Source: Flavobacterium psychrophilum DSM 3660 = ATCC 49418
GTDB lineage: Bacteria; Bacteroidota; Bacteroidia; Flavobacteriales; Flavobacteriaceae
Direction: 5' to 3'
DNA: 64,000 bases
Assembly: GCF_002217405.1 (NCBI RefSeq)
Contig: NZ_MUHE01000005.1
Coordinates: forward strand, 114,172-178,171
Position numbers and translations under genes: made by a program. The notes under the pieces were generated by a model, which made no database searches, was not told the origin of the DNA, and saw nothing but the letters and a program-made list of their open reading frames with translations. Below are positions 34,374-43,978 of the stretch, one piece after another. The stretch's first letter is position 1. Each line of letters opens with the position of its first letter.

Positions 34374-37300
34374 TTATTCACTAACTAAAACCCAAGTGCC
34401 AGCATTTAATAAAATTTCGGCTTTTTTAAATTTTAGTTCTTCAATTTGTCCGTTGGCAACGTTCTGAATTTTTACAGTATCATTACGGTTTATTTTTGGC
34501 ATATCACGAACAATAGTTTCTGTAACTTGATGTTGTTGTGTTTGCCCAGCTTCATGATTGCGTTCTGCTTGTTCTTCTATATTAAGAATTTCGTCTTTAC
34601 TTTCTATATAATTTTCTTTCTGACGAATTTGTGTTGCCTCTTGAATATTATTTTGTTGTTGCGGCAAATCGCCTTTAAATAAGAATGAAATTACTTCTTT
34701 ATTAATGCCATCTAGCATATTTTTAAACAATTTGAAAGCTTCAAACTTATAAATAAGCAAAGGGTCTTTTTGTTCATGAACTGCTAGTTGCACAGATTGT
34801 TTCATCTCATCCATTTTACGTAAATGTTTTTTCCAAGCATCATCAACAATGGCTAATGTGATATTTTTTTCAAAATCAGCAACCAATTGTTTTCCTTGAC
34901 TCTCGTATGCTTTCTTCAAATCGGTAACTACGTTTAGTGATTTTATTCCATCAGTAAACGGAACTATAATACGCTCAAAACTATTGCCTGGATTTTCGTA
35001 AACATTTCTAATAATTGGAAACGCTTCGTGTGCATCACGTATGTTTTTCTCAGTATAATATTCAGAAGCGGCTTTGTATGTTTTTCCTGTTAATTCTATA
35101 TCAGAAAGTTTAGCAAAATCTGCTTGCGTAACTGGCGATGTGATAGATAAATTTTTAATTAATTCGAATTCAAAATTTTTGAAATCACCAGTTAATTTGT
35201 TTTTTTCTACAATTACTTCACAAGTATCATACATCATATTGGCGATGTCTAGTTTTAGACGTTCGCCGTGTAAAGCGTGACGACGGCGTTTGTAAACTAC
35301 CTCACGTTGCGAGTTCATAACATCATCATATTCTAACAAACGTTTACGAGTTCCGAAGTTGTTTTCTTCTACTTTTTTCTGAGCACGTTCGATAGATTTA
35401 GTCATCATAGAATGTTGAATTACTTCCCCTTCTTGCAATCCCATTCTGTCCATAATTTTAGCAACTCTATCAGAACCAAAAAGACGCATCAAGTTATCTT
35501 CTAGCGATACATAAAATTGAGAACTTCCTGGATCACCTTGGCGACCTGCACGACCACGTAACTGGCGGTCTACACGACGAGAATCGTGGCGTTCTGTACC
35601 AATGATTGCTAAACCTCCAGCGGCTTTTACTTCAGCAGTAAGTTTAATATCGGTACCACGACCAGCCATGTTTGTAGCAATAGTTACTACGCCAGGTTTT
35701 CCTGCTTCTTCTACGATTTGTGCTTCTTGCTTGTGCATTTTTGCATTTAAAACATTATGAGGAATGTTTCTCATTTTAAGCATTCGGCTTAATAATTCAG
35801 AAATTTCTACCGATGTTGTACCAATAAGCACTGGTCTTCCTGATTGAGAAAGTCCTACAACATCTTCGATCACTGCATTAAATTTTTCACGAACCGAACG
35901 ATATATTAAATCTTCTTTGTCTATACGTGACATGCCACGGTTTGTAGGAATCTCTACAACATCTAGTTTGTATATTTCCCAAAGCTCACCTGCTTCAGTA
36001 ACTGCTGTTCCAGTCATACCAGCTAATTTGCTGTACATTCTGAAATAATTTTGTAAAGTTACAGTAGCGTAAGTTTGCGTTGCATCTTCAATTTTTACGT
36101 TTTCTTTGGCTTCAATCGCTTGGTGTAATCCGTCAGAATAACGACGGCCATCCATAATACGACCAGTTTGCTCATCGACAATCATTACTTTATTATCCAT
36201 TAATACATATTCTGTATCTTTTTCGAATAATGTATAAGCTTTTAGAAGTTGTGTTAAGGTGTGAATACGTTCACTTTTTACACTAAAATCTTGAAATAAT
36301 TTTTCTTTTTGTTCTCCTTGTTCTTCAACCGAAAGATTTAATTTTTCGATACGAGCGATTTCGGTTCCAATGTCTGGTAATACGAAGAAGGTATCTTCCG
36401 TATCTTTAGACATGATTTCGATTCCACTATCTGTTAATTCTACTTGGTTATTTTTTTCTTCAATAACAAAATATAATGCTTCATCTACTTTTGGCATTTC
36501 ACGATTGTTATCGGACATGTATTGATTTTCCGTTTTTTGTAAAAGGGCTTTGATACCTTCTTCACTCAAAAACTTAATTAAGGCTTTGTTTTTAGGTAAT
36601 GCTCTGTGTGCTCTTAATAATTGAAAACCACCATCTTTAGTATTTCCTTCTTTTATTAAACGTTTTGCTTCAGTAAGAAATCCGTTTGCCAACTGACGTT
36701 GAATGTTTACTAAGTTTTCAATTTTTGGTTTCAATTCTGTAAATTCATGACGATCCCCATCTACAACTTGACCTGAAATGATTAATGGTGTACGAGCATC
36801 ATCTATTAATACAGAATCGACCTCATCTACAATGGCAAAATTGTGTTTTCTTTGAACCAAATCTTCTGGCGAATGTGCCATGTTATCACGCAAATAATCG
36901 AAACCAAATTCGTTATTTGTTCCGTAAGTAATATCGGCATCGTATGCTTTGCGGCGTGCGTCAGAATTGGGTTGGTGCAAATCGATACAATCTACCATCA
37001 ATCCGTGAAATTCGAATAATGGTGCTTTCCAAGCGCTATCACGTTTTGCTAAGTAGTCATTTACGGTTACTAAATGCACACCGTTTCCTGTTAAAGCATT
37101 CAAATAAAGGGGAAGTGTAGCCACCAAAGTTTTTCCTTCTCCAGTTTGCATTTCAGAAATTTTTCCTTGGTGTAAGACAACCCCACCTATGAGCTGTACG
37201 TCATAGTGAATCATGTCCCAAGTAATTTCTTTTCCTGCAGCACTCCAAGAATTTGCCCAAACTGCAGTGTCGCCAACAAGGTTGATGTATGATTTTGTTG

Positions 37301-37724
37301 CCGAAAGTTCTCTGTCTTTTGCAGTAGCGGTAACGGTAATTTGTTTGTTTTCTTTGAAACGTTTTGCTGTTTCCTTAATCACTGCAAAAGCTTCAGGAAG
37401 AATTTCGTTTAATGTTTTTTCAGAAATTTCGTAAGCTTCTTTTTCAAGAATGTCTATTTGTGCATATACATCTTCACGTGCATCGATATCTTGAATGGCT
37501 TCAACCTCGAGTTTTAAGTTTTCAATTTTAGTATCTTTCTCAGCACGAGCTTGCTTAATTATATCTTTAAAATAAACAGTTTTAGCTCTTAATTCGTCGT
37601 GAGACAAATTGCTTAAACTATTTTCTAAAGTTCTAATTTTAGCTATTATAGGCTGAATAGCCTTGACGTCTTTTTGCGATTTGTCGCCTACAAATACTTT
37701 TAATATATTGTTTATGAAACTCAT
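34374..37724 (-). CDS. secA: Preprotein translocase ATPase SecA
   Basis: Motor of the Sec pathway, pushing unfolded proteins through SecYEG. It has 1116 residues, much longer than the ~900 of E. coli, because of insertions in the nucleotide-binding region (about 330-470), as is usual in Bacteroidota. Motifs: [17 protein letters not shown] near residue 186, [30 protein letters not shown] near residue 684, and [14 protein letters not shown]. The C-terminus ends in a lineage-type tail ([20 protein letters not shown]) and lacks the Cys-rich zinc motif of proteobacterial SecA. Confidence 0.98.
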   Translation of the reverse strand: MSFINNILKVFVGDKSQKDVKAIQPIIAKIRTLENSLSNLSHDELRAKTVYFKDIIKQARAEKDTKIENLKLEVEAIQDIDAREDVYAQIDILEKEAYEISEKTLNEILPEAFAVIKETAKRFKENKQITVTATAKDRELSATKSYINLVGDTAVWANSWSAAGKEITWDMIHYDVQLIGGVVLHQGKISEMQTGEGKTLVATLPLYLNALTGNGVHLVTVNDYLAKRDSAWKAPLFEFHGLMVDCIDLHQPNSDARRKAYDADITYGTNNEFGFDYLRDNMAHSPEDLVQRKHNFAIVDEVDSVLIDDARTPLIISGQVVDGDRHEFTELKPKIENLVNIQRQLANGFLTEAKRLIKEGNTKDGGFQLLRAHRALPKNKALIKFLSEEGIKALLQKTENQYMSDNNREMPKVDEALYFVIEEKNNQVELTDSGIEIMSKDTEDTFFVLPDIGTEIARIEKLNLSVEEQGEQKEKLFQDFSVKSERIHTLTQLLKAYTLFEKDTEYVLMDNKVMIVDEQTGRIMDGRRYSDGLHQAIEAKENVKIEDATQTYATVTLQNYFRMYSKLAGMTGTAVTEAGELWEIYKLDVVEIPTNRGMSRIDKEDLIYRSVREKFNAVIEDVVGLSQSGRPVLIGTTSVEISELLSRMLKMRNIPHNVLNAKMHKQEAQIVEEAGKPGVVTIATNMAGRGTDIKLTAEVKAAGGLAIIGTERHDSRRVDRQLRGRAGRQGDPGSSQFYVSLEDNLMRLFGSDRVAKIMDRMGLQEGEVIQHSMMTKSIERAQKKVEENNFGTRKRLLEYDDVMNSQREVVYKRRRHALHGERLKLDIANMMYDTCEVIVEKNKLTGDFKNFEFELIKNLSITSPVTQADFAKLSDIELTGKTYKAASEYYTEKNIRDAHEAFPIIRNVYENPGNSFERIIVPFTDGIKSLNVVTDLKKAYESQGKQLVADFEKNITLAIVDDAWKKHLRKMDEMKQSVQLAVHEQKDPLLIYKFEAFKLFKNMLDGINKEVISFLFKGDLPQQQNNIQEATQIRQKENYIESKDEILNIEEQAERNHEAGQTQQHQVTETIVRDMPKINRNDTVKIQNVANGQIEELKFKKAEILLNAGTWVLVSE

Positions 37725-37760
37725 AATAATTTTGTTTATAATTTTATTTAATTAACCAAA

Positions 37761-37785
37761 AAAAAGTCTCTTGTAGAGACTTTTT
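37761..37785 (-). terminator. Hairpin between the DUF2795 gene and secA
   Basis: AAAAAGTCTCT pairs with AGAGACTTTTT around a 3-base loop; it lies 15 bp after the stop of the DUF2795 gene on the minus strand and is symmetrical. Confidence 0.85.
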
Positions 37786-37799
37786 AATAGTTTTTATTT

Positions 37800-38021
37800 C
37801 TAATATTCATCCTCGTTCCAAAGATAATCTTCGTCAGTTGGATAGTCAGGCCAAATTTCTTCCATCGACTCATACGTTTCGTCTTCATCTTCTATAGATT
37901 GTAGGTTTTCTACAACTTCTAAGGGAGCTCCAGTTCGTATAGCGTAGTCGATTAATTCGTCTTTGGTAGCAGGCCAAGGGGCATCACTTAAATAAGATGC
38001 TAATTCTAATGTCCAATACAT
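37800..38021 (-). CDS. DUF2795 domain protein
   Basis: 73 residues. The N-terminal half (LELASYLSDAPWPATKDELI, DYAIRTGAPLEVVENLQSI) matches the DUF2795 fold, a small helical domain widespread in bacteria. The C-terminal half is very acidic (EDEDETYESMEEIWPD). The function is unknown; the fold is often suggested to bind nucleic acid or proteins. A near-consensus promoter lies 23-52 bp upstream and a symmetrical hairpin follows, so it is its own unit ahead of secA. Confidence 0.85.
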   Translation of the reverse strand: MYWTLELASYLSDAPWPATKDELIDYAIRTGAPLEVVENLQSIEDEDETYESMEEIWPDYPTDEDYLWNEDEY

Positions 38022-38043
38022 TTCTTTGAATTTTAATTTAATG

Positions 38044-38073
38044 CAAAAATAATTTTTCTACTGAAAAAATCAA
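38044..38073 (-). promoter_or_regulatory. Promoter of the DUF2795 gene
   Basis: On the minus strand, TTG (38073-38071), a 19-base spacer, then TATTTTTG (38051-38044): a full match to TTG-N19-TAnnTTTG. Confidence 0.8.
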
Positions 38074-38113
38074 GTTTTTTTTGATTTATTTTTAAATAAA
38101 GTTAAGAACGTAT

Positions 38114-38195
38114 TTTGAATTTTAGATTTCTGATTTTAGATTTCTGAATTTTAAGTGTTATACTAAATTTAAAATCAGAAATGTAATATCTAAAA
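38114..38195. repeat. Short-word inverted repeat (TTTAGATTTCTGA type)
   Basis: TTTTAGATTTCTGA is reiterated at the left; its inverse (AAAATCAGAAATG, ATCTAAAATT) lies at the right, forming an imperfect hairpin just past the adenosyltransferase stop. Confidence 0.5.
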
Positions 38196-38765
38196 TTATT
38201 TTCTAGGTATCCATTTTACTTCGTCAGCGTGTAAGTCTGAAGTCAACTTTCGTGCCAAGACAAAAAGGTAGTCAGAAAGTCGGTTCAAATACTTAATTGC
38301 TATGTCAGCAACAGGTTCGTTATGGCTTAAATGCACGGCTAAACGTTCGGCACGACGGCAAACACAGCGAGCAATATGACAATATGACACAGTAGTATGT
38401 CCGCCTGGTAGCACAAAATGTGTCATTTGCGGAAGGGAATTTTCCATTGTATCGATTTCATTTTCTAATAATTCGATGTCACTTTCTATAATTCCGAGTT
38501 TTTGAAGGCGCAATTGACCATTTTTCATTACTTCTTTCTCTGGCGGTGTGGCAAGAATGGCTCCAACGGTAAATAATCGGTCTTGAATTTCGATTAGGAT
38601 ATTCTTATAGTGTTGGTTTATTTCTTGGTCACGAATGAGTCCGATGTACGAATTTAATTCATCAACAGTTCCGTAACTTTCTATTCTACTATGGTCTTTT
38701 GGGACACGAGTTCCGCCAAAAAGGGCTGTGGTTCCTTTGTCTCCTGTTTTTGTATATACTTTCAT
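38196..38765 (-). CDS. Cob(I)alamin adenosyltransferase, PduO type
   Basis: Converts cob(I)alamin to adenosylcobalamin with ATP. 189 residues from the ATG at 38763-38765 (MKVYTKTGDKG); a longer frame reaches 38819, but that part lies in a word repeat and is not family-like. Motifs: TKTGDKGTTALFGGTRVPK at the N-terminus, ESYGTVDELNSYIGL, and RRAERLAVHL. It pairs functionally with meaB at 25983-27074. A word-repeat hairpin separates it from the LolD-like gene upstream. Confidence 0.92.
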   Translation of the reverse strand: MKVYTKTGDKGTTALFGGTRVPKDHSRIESYGTVDELNSYIGLIRDQEINQHYKNILIEIQDRLFTVGAILATPPEKEVMKNGQLRLQKLGIIESDIELLENEIDTMENSLPQMTHFVLPGGHTTVSYCHIARCVCRRAERLAVHLSHNEPVADIAIKYLNRLSDYLFVLARKLTSDLHADEVKWIPRK

Positions 38766-38773
38766 GAGATGTT

Positions 38774-38848
38774 TATTTGTTGGTTTGGTTATTTGGTTAT
38801 TCGTGAATTTGACTATCAAATAACCAAATCCACGAATCCACGAATAAA
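38774..38848. repeat. Short-word inverted repeat (GGTTATTTGG / CCAAATAACC type)
   Basis: GTTGGTTTGGTTATTTGGTT followed by ATTCGTGAATTTG at the left has its inverse (CAAATAACCAAATC, CACGAATCCACGAAT) at the right. It lies between two minus-strand genes and may be a terminator-like hairpin. Confidence 0.5.
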
Positions 38849-39535
38849 CTATTTAGTATTGTCGCTTTCAATTAATCCGTCACGTAAGCGAATAATTCTA
38901 TGGGCATGTGCAGCAATATCTTCTTCGTGAGTAACAAGGATTACGGTATTTCCGTTGCCATGAATTTCGCTAAAGAGTTTCATGATTTCTTCCGATGTTT
39001 TGCTGTCTAAATTTCCTGTTGGTTCGTCGGCAAGAATGATAGATGGTTTGTTTACTAATGCTCTTGCAATGGCAACTCTTTGTCTTTGTCCTCCCGAAAG
39101 TTGGTTGGGTTGATGATCCATTCGGTCTCCTAGATTTACTTGGTTTAATACTTCGGTAGCACGAATATTGCGTTCTGCTTTTGAAAAACCAGCATAAATC
39201 ATTGGTAGCGCCACGTTATCTAAAGCGGTGGTTCTTGGCAAAAGGTTGAAAGTCTGAAAAACAAAACCTATTTCTTTGTTGCGTATTTCTGCCAACTCAT
39301 CGTCAATCATTTGCGAAACGTCTTTGTTATTCAGGATATAAGTTCCAGAAGTGGGTGTGTCTAAGCAACCCAAAATATTCATTAATGTCGATTTTCCTGA
39401 ACCAGAAGGTCCCATGAGTGCTACATATTCGCCTTTGTTTATTTGTAAATCTATTCCTTTTAGCACATTTATAATTTCGCTACCGAGAACAAAATCTCGT
39501 TTGATGTTGGTTATTCTGATTAAAGACTGACTCAT
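38849..39535 (-). CDS. ABC transporter ATP-binding protein, LolD/MacB type
   Basis: 228 residues, one ATPase domain: Walker [10 protein letters not shown] near residue 42, Q-loop [11 protein letters not shown], signature [15 protein letters not shown], and Walker [14 protein letters not shown]. The sequence type ([29 protein letters not shown]) is that of the LolD/MacB/FtsE group that powers lipoprotein release or mechanotransmission. The permease is not adjacent. It is encoded alone between two word-repeat hairpins. Confidence 0.9.
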   Translation of the reverse strand: MSQSLIRITNIKRDFVLGSEIINVLKGIDLQINKGEYVALMGPSGSGKSTLMNILGCLDTPTSGTYILNNKDVSQMIDDELAEIRNKEIGFVFQTFNLLPRTTALDNVALPMIYAGFSKAERNIRATEVLNQVNLGDRMDHQPNQLSGGQRQRVAIARALVNKPSIILADEPTGNLDSKTSEEIMKLFSEIHGNGNTVILVTHEEDIAAHAHRIIRLRDGLIESDNTK

Positions 39536-39594
39536 TTGATTTCTGATATTAAAATGTAAATATAAGTATCGTTTTTGGATAAAATGTTACAATT

Positions 39595-39705
39595 TTAACC
39601 ACGAAGTTCACAAGAAATAAATTTCAAGTAAATATTAAAAAAGCAAAATAAAATGAGTCAAACCTTAGTGCACTTTGTGAATTCTTAGTGTCCTTTGTGG
39701 TTAAA
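39595..39705. repeat. Long word-repeat hairpin (TTAACCAC...GTGGTTAA)
   Basis: TTAACCACGAAGTTCACAAG at the left and CTTTGTGAATTCTTAGTG plus CTTTGTGGTTAA at the right are approximate inverses about 70 bp apart, between the LolD-like gene and the methyltransferase gene. Confidence 0.5.
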
Positions 39706-40477
39706 CCCGAATTACAAAATGTTCTTTTTCTTGTTCTTCTCTAAAAAACACCATTCCCCACTGAAAAGTATCAATCGTAACTTTTACTTTTTTATGATTT
39801 TTAATAATTTTCCAAGCTTCTTCCATATCTTGTGACCAATGTATATCATCGAAAATCCAAACCGTATCGTTTGTAATTGTGGGTAATAAAAGTTCGAAAT
39901 AATCTAAAGTTGCTTTTTTAGCATGATTGCCATCAAAGTAAATGAGGTTGTGTGTTGTAGGTTGTAGGTTTTTGAGGTATTCGCAAAAGTTTGTATTTAT
40001 AAATTCTACGTTATCGAAATTGAATTTTTGCAATTGCAATTCATTTACGGTGTTTTTACAACCTTCTAAAGTACTTATTTTTGCCTTTTTATTTCCTAAT
40101 GATAGGGCAGAAGTAGCTAGTCCTAATGAAGTTCCTATTTCTAAAATAGAATTAGGTTGAAAATAATTAACAATTCTAAATAACAATTTGGCTCTTTTTG
40201 AAGAAATTCCCGCTGTTTTTGCAATTTTAGCTATTTGGCGTGTATTCGATTTAAAAACTCTTGAACCAGCACCAAAATCAGTTATTTCAATAGTATTTTT
40301 ATTTGCTAACAGAGCGTTTCGGTAGTTTTTTAGCAGTAAATATTCTATTTTTGATGATTTATCATAAAAGCATTTGGTAACCAAATCAAACACAAACGGA
40401 GAATGTACACCGTGTTCGTTTTTGGAGTTCCAGAGGAATTTTAAATAGGATTTTATACTATGTTTCATTTGCACCAT
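39701..40477 (-). CDS. Class I SAM-dependent methyltransferase
   Basis: 258 residues. The SAM-binding core is visible: glycine-rich motif ILEIGTSLGLATSALSLG near residue 110, acidic motif ISTLEGCKNT, and NLIYFDGNHAKKATLDYFEL with the aspartate typical of Methyltransf_24 members. The N-terminus (KSYLKFLWNSKNEHGVHSPF) is typical of a flavobacterial group acting on small molecules. The substrate is unknown. Two in-frame ATGs (40477, 40468) are possible starts. Confidence 0.82.
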   Translation of the reverse strand: MVQMKHSIKSYLKFLWNSKNEHGVHSPFVFDLVTKCFYDKSSKIEYLLLKNYRNALLANKNTIEITDFGAGSRVFKSNTRQIAKIAKTAGISSKRAKLLFRIVNYFQPNSILEIGTSLGLATSALSLGNKKAKISTLEGCKNTVNELQLQKFNFDNVEFINTNFCEYLKNLQPTTHNLIYFDGNHAKKATLDYFELLLPTITNDTVWIFDDIHWSQDMEEAWKIIKNHKKVKVTIDTFQWGMVFFREEQEKEHFVIRV

Positions 40478-40574
40478 AAATTTGACGAATTAAAGAAAAT
40501 TAAAAAATAGTCCGTGGGGTTAAAATAAAAAAAAACGGATTATACCAACGGGTTACAAAAAAATAAATTTGTAA

Positions 40575-40922
40575 TTAGCGTTTAAGTTTTTCATTTAGCT
40601 CTTTCATTTCATTTTTTAGTTGGGCATTTTCTTTTTTTAAATCAATTATTCTTTCTTTTTGTAATTCAATCATATAATTTAGGTGATTAATGTCAATATT
40701 TGGCACATCAATTGAAACTCCTCTGAAGAGCCAATTGGCATCTAAATCTTTAAATTCATTCAATATTTTGTACATTTTGTCTGTACCAAAAACTTTTCCG
40801 TTTTTAATATTGCTAATTTGACTTCCAGATAAATCTAATATTCTGGCTGTATCGTTAATGCCAAGGTTGTTGTTTTTTAGGTATTTATAAAACCTAATGC
40901 CTAATTCATTAAAATTATTCAT
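40575..40922 (-). CDS. HTH (XRE-like) regulator with C-terminal coiled coil
   Basis: 115 residues. The N-terminal helix-turn-helix (GINDTARILDLSGSQISNIKNG) resembles phage-type repressor domains; LDANWLFRG follows, and then a coiled coil (IELQKERIIDLKKENAQLK...). It lacks a peptidase domain. It is divergent from the 41021 gene, and the promoter between them contains a palindrome suitable as its operator. The 47874-48404 HTH protein has the same HTH-plus-coiled-coil layout. It is probably a local repressor of phage or mobile-element origin. Confidence 0.75.
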   Translation of the reverse strand: MNNFNELGIRFYKYLKNNNLGINDTARILDLSGSQISNIKNGKVFGTDKMYKILNEFKDLDANWLFRGVSIDVPNIDINHLNYMIELQKERIIDLKKENAQLKNEMKELNEKLKR

Positions 40923-40927
40923 AAAAC

Positions 40928-40966
40928 TTGGTTATAATTCAAAATAATGTATATTTGTACAAAATA
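40928..40966 (+). promoter_or_regulatory. Promoter of the 41021 gene with overlapping palindrome
   Basis: TTG (40928-40930), 19-base spacer, TATATTTG (40950-40957): a full consensus match. The -7 box overlaps the palindrome ATTTGTACAAAA (40952-40963), a plausible operator for the adjacent HTH protein. Confidence 0.75.
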
Positions 40967-41020
40967 GTGAATAATTTTTGTTGCTAATTTAATTAATAAA
41001 ATCCTAAAACTCTCAAAACT

Positions 41021-41395
41021 ATGTCAGATTTTTTAAAACAATTCGGTGAAGATTTAAAAAAAAATGTTTCTGGATATATCGCTGTAGCGGTAACTGAAAT
41101 TAAAAGTGGAATTTCGTATTATACCGATTCGATCGTATCGGATTTTGATCCAGAGTTAGCCGCTGCTTTTAATCTCGAAGTTGTAAAAGCCAAACTAAAC
41201 GCCATTAGTGCACTTGGTCTTAAGCAAAATATAGATGATATTATGATTAACCTGTCAAGTCAGATTCATATTATTGACGTATCAGAAAATAATGAATATT
41301 TTATTTATTTAGCGGTAGATTCTACAAGAGCAAATCTAGGCATGACAAAAGCATTACTTAACAAGTATAAAAAAGAAATTTCAGGAAAACTTTAA
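41021..41395 (+). CDS. Hypothetical protein, possibly Roadblock/LC7-like
   Basis: 124 residues, no signal peptide. The pattern (SGYIAVAVTEIKSGISYYTD, then ..DIMINLSSQIHIIDVS, EYFIYLAVDSTRANLGMTKA) resembles the Roadblock/LC7 fold found in MglB-type regulators: alternating strands around a GxS-like first strand and a long last helix. This is my inference from pattern only. It is transcribed from a strong promoter divergent from the HTH gene and ends before a weak AT hairpin shared with uup. Confidence 0.55.
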   Translation: MSDFLKQFGEDLKKNVSGYIAVAVTEIKSGISYYTDSIVSDFDPELAAAFNLEVVKAKLNAISALGLKQNIDDIMINLSSQIHIIDVSENNEYFIYLAVDSTRANLGMTKALLNKYKKEISGKL

Positions 41396-41457
41396 TTTTC
41401 GGATAAGCCCCAATTTTTTTTGTAAAAAATTAGGGATTCGTTCTTATCAATTATATT

Positions 41458-43320
41458 TTACCCTTCAATTTTTGCAGATAATTCAAACCAACGTTCTTCT
41501 TTATCTTCCATTTTGTTAATGATACTTTCTAGTTCTTTTGCTTTACTAGAAATATCAGCATCTGCAACTTTTCCTTGCGAAAACAATTGCTCTATGGCAA
41601 TTTTTTGAGCTTCTAAATCCTTAATTTCCTTTTCTATCTTTTGATATTCTTTTTGCTCATTAAAAGTTAAATTTCCTGTCGGATTGTTTTGTTTCCAATC
41701 TTTCTTTTCAGCTTTGTTTTCTTCTTTCTGAGCCACATCGGCACTATCTTCATAAGCACGGAAATCAGAATAATTACCAGGAAAATTTTCAATTTCTCCT
41801 TCACCACGAAAAACAAATAAATGATCTACGATTTTATCCATAAAATAACGGTCGTGAGATACCACAAGCAAGCAACCTGGATAATCTAGCAGAAAACTTT
41901 CAAGCACATTTAATGTCACAATATCTAAATCATTTGTTGGCTCATCTAGAATTAAAAAGTTAGGATTCTGAATCAAAACCGTACACAAATACAAACGTTT
42001 TAGCTCTCCACCACTCAGTTTTTCTACATAATCATATTGTTTTTTGCTATCAAAAAGGAAACGCTCTAACAATTGCGAAGCCGAAATAATTTTTCCTTTC
42101 GTAAGCGGAATAAATTCTCCGTATTCTTTTATAATATCTATAACCCGTTGTCCTGGTTTAGGATTGATACCGCTTTGCGTATAATACCCTATCTTTATAG
42201 TATCTCCAACCACAACCTTACCACTATCTGCGGGAATTGTACTGGTTAGCAAATTTAAAAAAGTAGATTTTCCAGTTCCGTTTTTCCCAATAATACCAAT
42301 TCTGGCACCACGCTGAAAATCGAAACTAAATTCGTTTAAAATAACTTTATCATTAAATTTTTTAGAAACCTTGTGAAGCTCGATAATTTTGCTTCCCATT
42401 CGTTCCATATTAATTTCTAATTCTACTACATTTTCTCTTCGGCGGCTTTCGGCTTTTTCTTTAATAACATAAAAATCGTCTTGTCGTGATTTCGATTTGG
42501 TTGTTCTCGCTTTTGGTTGTCTTCGCATCCAGGCTAATTCTTTTACAAATAAGTTTTGCGCCTTATCAACACTAGCATTTTCAGAAATAAGGCGTTCTTC
42601 TTTTTTCTCTAAATAATAAGAATAATTCCCCTTATATTGGTATAATTTCCCGTTGTCTAGCTCAATAATTTCATTACAAACACGTTCCAGAAAGAAACGG
42701 TCGTGCGTTACCATAAACAAGGTAATATTTTCTTTAGCAAAATAACTTTCTAACCATTCGATCATCTCTAAATCCAAGTGATTTGTAGGTTCATCAAGAA
42801 TTAACAAATCAGGACGATTAATCAAAATAATAGCCAATGACAAACGTTTTTTCTGACCACCAGAAAGATTTTTAACCTTCAATTTAAAATCTTCCAACTT
42901 CAATTTGAATAAAATTTGCTTATACTGTGTTTCAAAATCCCAAGCATTATGCTGATCCATTCCATCAAAAGCCTTTTGGTACGCTTCACTATCCTCAGGA
43001 TTCTCTAAAGCTTTCTCTAAAGCTTCAATAATTTTTAGCGTCTCATTATCTGAAGCAAAAATACTTTCCTCAATAGTTAATTCATCTTGCAAATTATGAT
43101 TCTGAGACAAAAAAGCCATGCGAATATCTTTGCGAATCACAACTTGCCCAGTATCAGGATCATCAATACCATTTAATATATTCATGATCGTAGTTTTTCC
43201 AGAGCCATTCTTGGCAATGAAAGCAATTTTTTGGTCTTTGTTTATTCCAAAAGAAATTTTATCAAACAAAGTTCGCTCGCCAAAAGACTTCGAAATATTT
43301 TCAACAGATAAGTAATTCAC
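41458..43320 (-). CDS. uup: ABC-F ATPase, Uup type
   Basis: 620 residues. Two ATPase domains: the first Walker A reads AKNGSGKTT (Ala in place of the first Gly, which I believe is common in Bacteroidota), with LSGGQKKRLSLA and LLILDEPTNHLD. The second has GKNGTGKST near residue 346, LSGGELKRLYLC and LILDEPTNDLD. A C-terminal coiled coil (about 550-615, EQKEYQKIEKEIKDLEAQ...) is the Uup-type DNA/ribosome-binding tail. Starts at GTG 43318-43320 behind a TTG-N20-TACTTTTG promoter. It acts on ribosomes or branched DNA intermediates. Confidence 0.92.
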   Translation of the reverse strand: MNYLSVENISKSFGERTLFDKISFGINKDQKIAFIAKNGSGKTTIMNILNGIDDPDTGQVVIRKDIRMAFLSQNHNLQDELTIEESIFASDNETLKIIEALEKALENPEDSEAYQKAFDGMDQHNAWDFETQYKQILFKLKLEDFKLKVKNLSGGQKKRLSLAIILINRPDLLILDEPTNHLDLEMIEWLESYFAKENITLFMVTHDRFFLERVCNEIIELDNGKLYQYKGNYSYYLEKKEERLISENASVDKAQNLFVKELAWMRRQPKARTTKSKSRQDDFYVIKEKAESRRRENVVELEINMERMGSKIIELHKVSKKFNDKVILNEFSFDFQRGARIGIIGKNGTGKSTFLNLLTSTIPADSGKVVVGDTIKIGYYTQSGINPKPGQRVIDIIKEYGEFIPLTKGKIISASQLLERFLFDSKKQYDYVEKLSGGELKRLYLCTVLIQNPNFLILDEPTNDLDIVTLNVLESFLLDYPGCLLVVSHDRYFMDKIVDHLFVFRGEGEIENFPGNYSDFRAYEDSADVAQKEENKAEKKDWKQNNPTGNLTFNEQKEYQKIEKEIKDLEAQKIAIEQLFSQGKVADADISSKAKELESIINKMEDKEERWFELSAKIEG

Positions 43321-43335
43321 AAGAGTAATTTTTTA

Positions 43336-43366
43336 CAAAAGTAGGTCATTGCAAGTAACCAAACAA
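43336..43366 (-). promoter_or_regulatory. Promoter of uup
   Basis: On the minus strand, TTG (43366-43364), a 20-base spacer, then TACTTTTG (43343-43336), 16 bp before the GTG start. Confidence 0.65.
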
Positions 43367-43412
43367 TCTTTTCTTTTTGTTAATAGCGAATGGCTTGGGA
43401 ATTGTCAGTCAT

Positions 43413-43483
43413 CCATTTTCCCGCTTTCCGTTTCAATCTCGCCAAGAAAAATGGCGAGGATTTTCACTTCAATCGTGGCTATC
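43413..43483 (+). repeat. Dispersed variable-centre repeat, copy 4 (family A)
   Basis: TTTTCCCGCTTTCCGTTTC then AATC, a centre hairpin CTCGCC/GGCGAG, then GATTTTCACTTCAATCG and GGCTATC. The outermost left arm is eroded. Confidence 0.7.
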
Positions 43484-43570
43484 AGAGATATTACGGCATT
43501 TCTGTAAAATTTCGGGCTATCTTTCTATCTAAAATTATTTCGTATATTTGGTTTTTTCTAATCCAATAAA

Positions 43571-43928
43571 ATGGGTACTCAAAAAAAACATCTAACGAAA
43601 GAGAATTTCAATTTAATTTCACAACCAGCCCTAATAATATAATGCAGAGATTCACTTACCTCAGAAAGTATCAGACAATCAATAGAAGGAACCCTTTGCC
43701 ATATTTTGTAAAAAAAGCGATTGATATTAATTTTATTTTTAGGAAAAAAATGATAAAGAAGTTCGAAAAAAAAAATATTTTTGTTCAAAAAAAACCTTTA
43801 AGATTATCAAAAAACATCATATTGGAGTACCAATCGCTAAACTTTATAAGCTGGTTATATCCGAACAAAAAACATTATTTTATAAAATATTAAAAGATAA
43901 GAATCAAATAGATTTATTATCTTTCTAG
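43571..43928 (+). pseudogene. Decayed gene of unknown family
   Basis: From ATG 43571 one frame reads protein-like sequence (MGTQKKHLTKENFNLISQ, then after an in-frame TAA: CRDSLTSESIRQSIEGTLC) to a second stop. In another frame, 43782-43928 reads KKHHIGVPIAKLYKLVISEQ then KTLFYKILKDKNQIDLLSF and a stop. Several stops and at least one frameshift separate these parts. I cannot name the ancestor. It fills most of the 658-bp gap between uup and the glycosyltransferase. Confidence 0.35.
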
Positions 43929-43978
43929 CACAAAATTAAAAACCCAACGACTTAAACAAGTTGCTCTAAACTTATAAT

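Noticed and set aside
38766..38819. Earlier start of the cobalamin adenosyltransferase
   Set aside because: The extension falls in a word repeat and precedes the family-standard MKVYTKTGDKG N-terminus.
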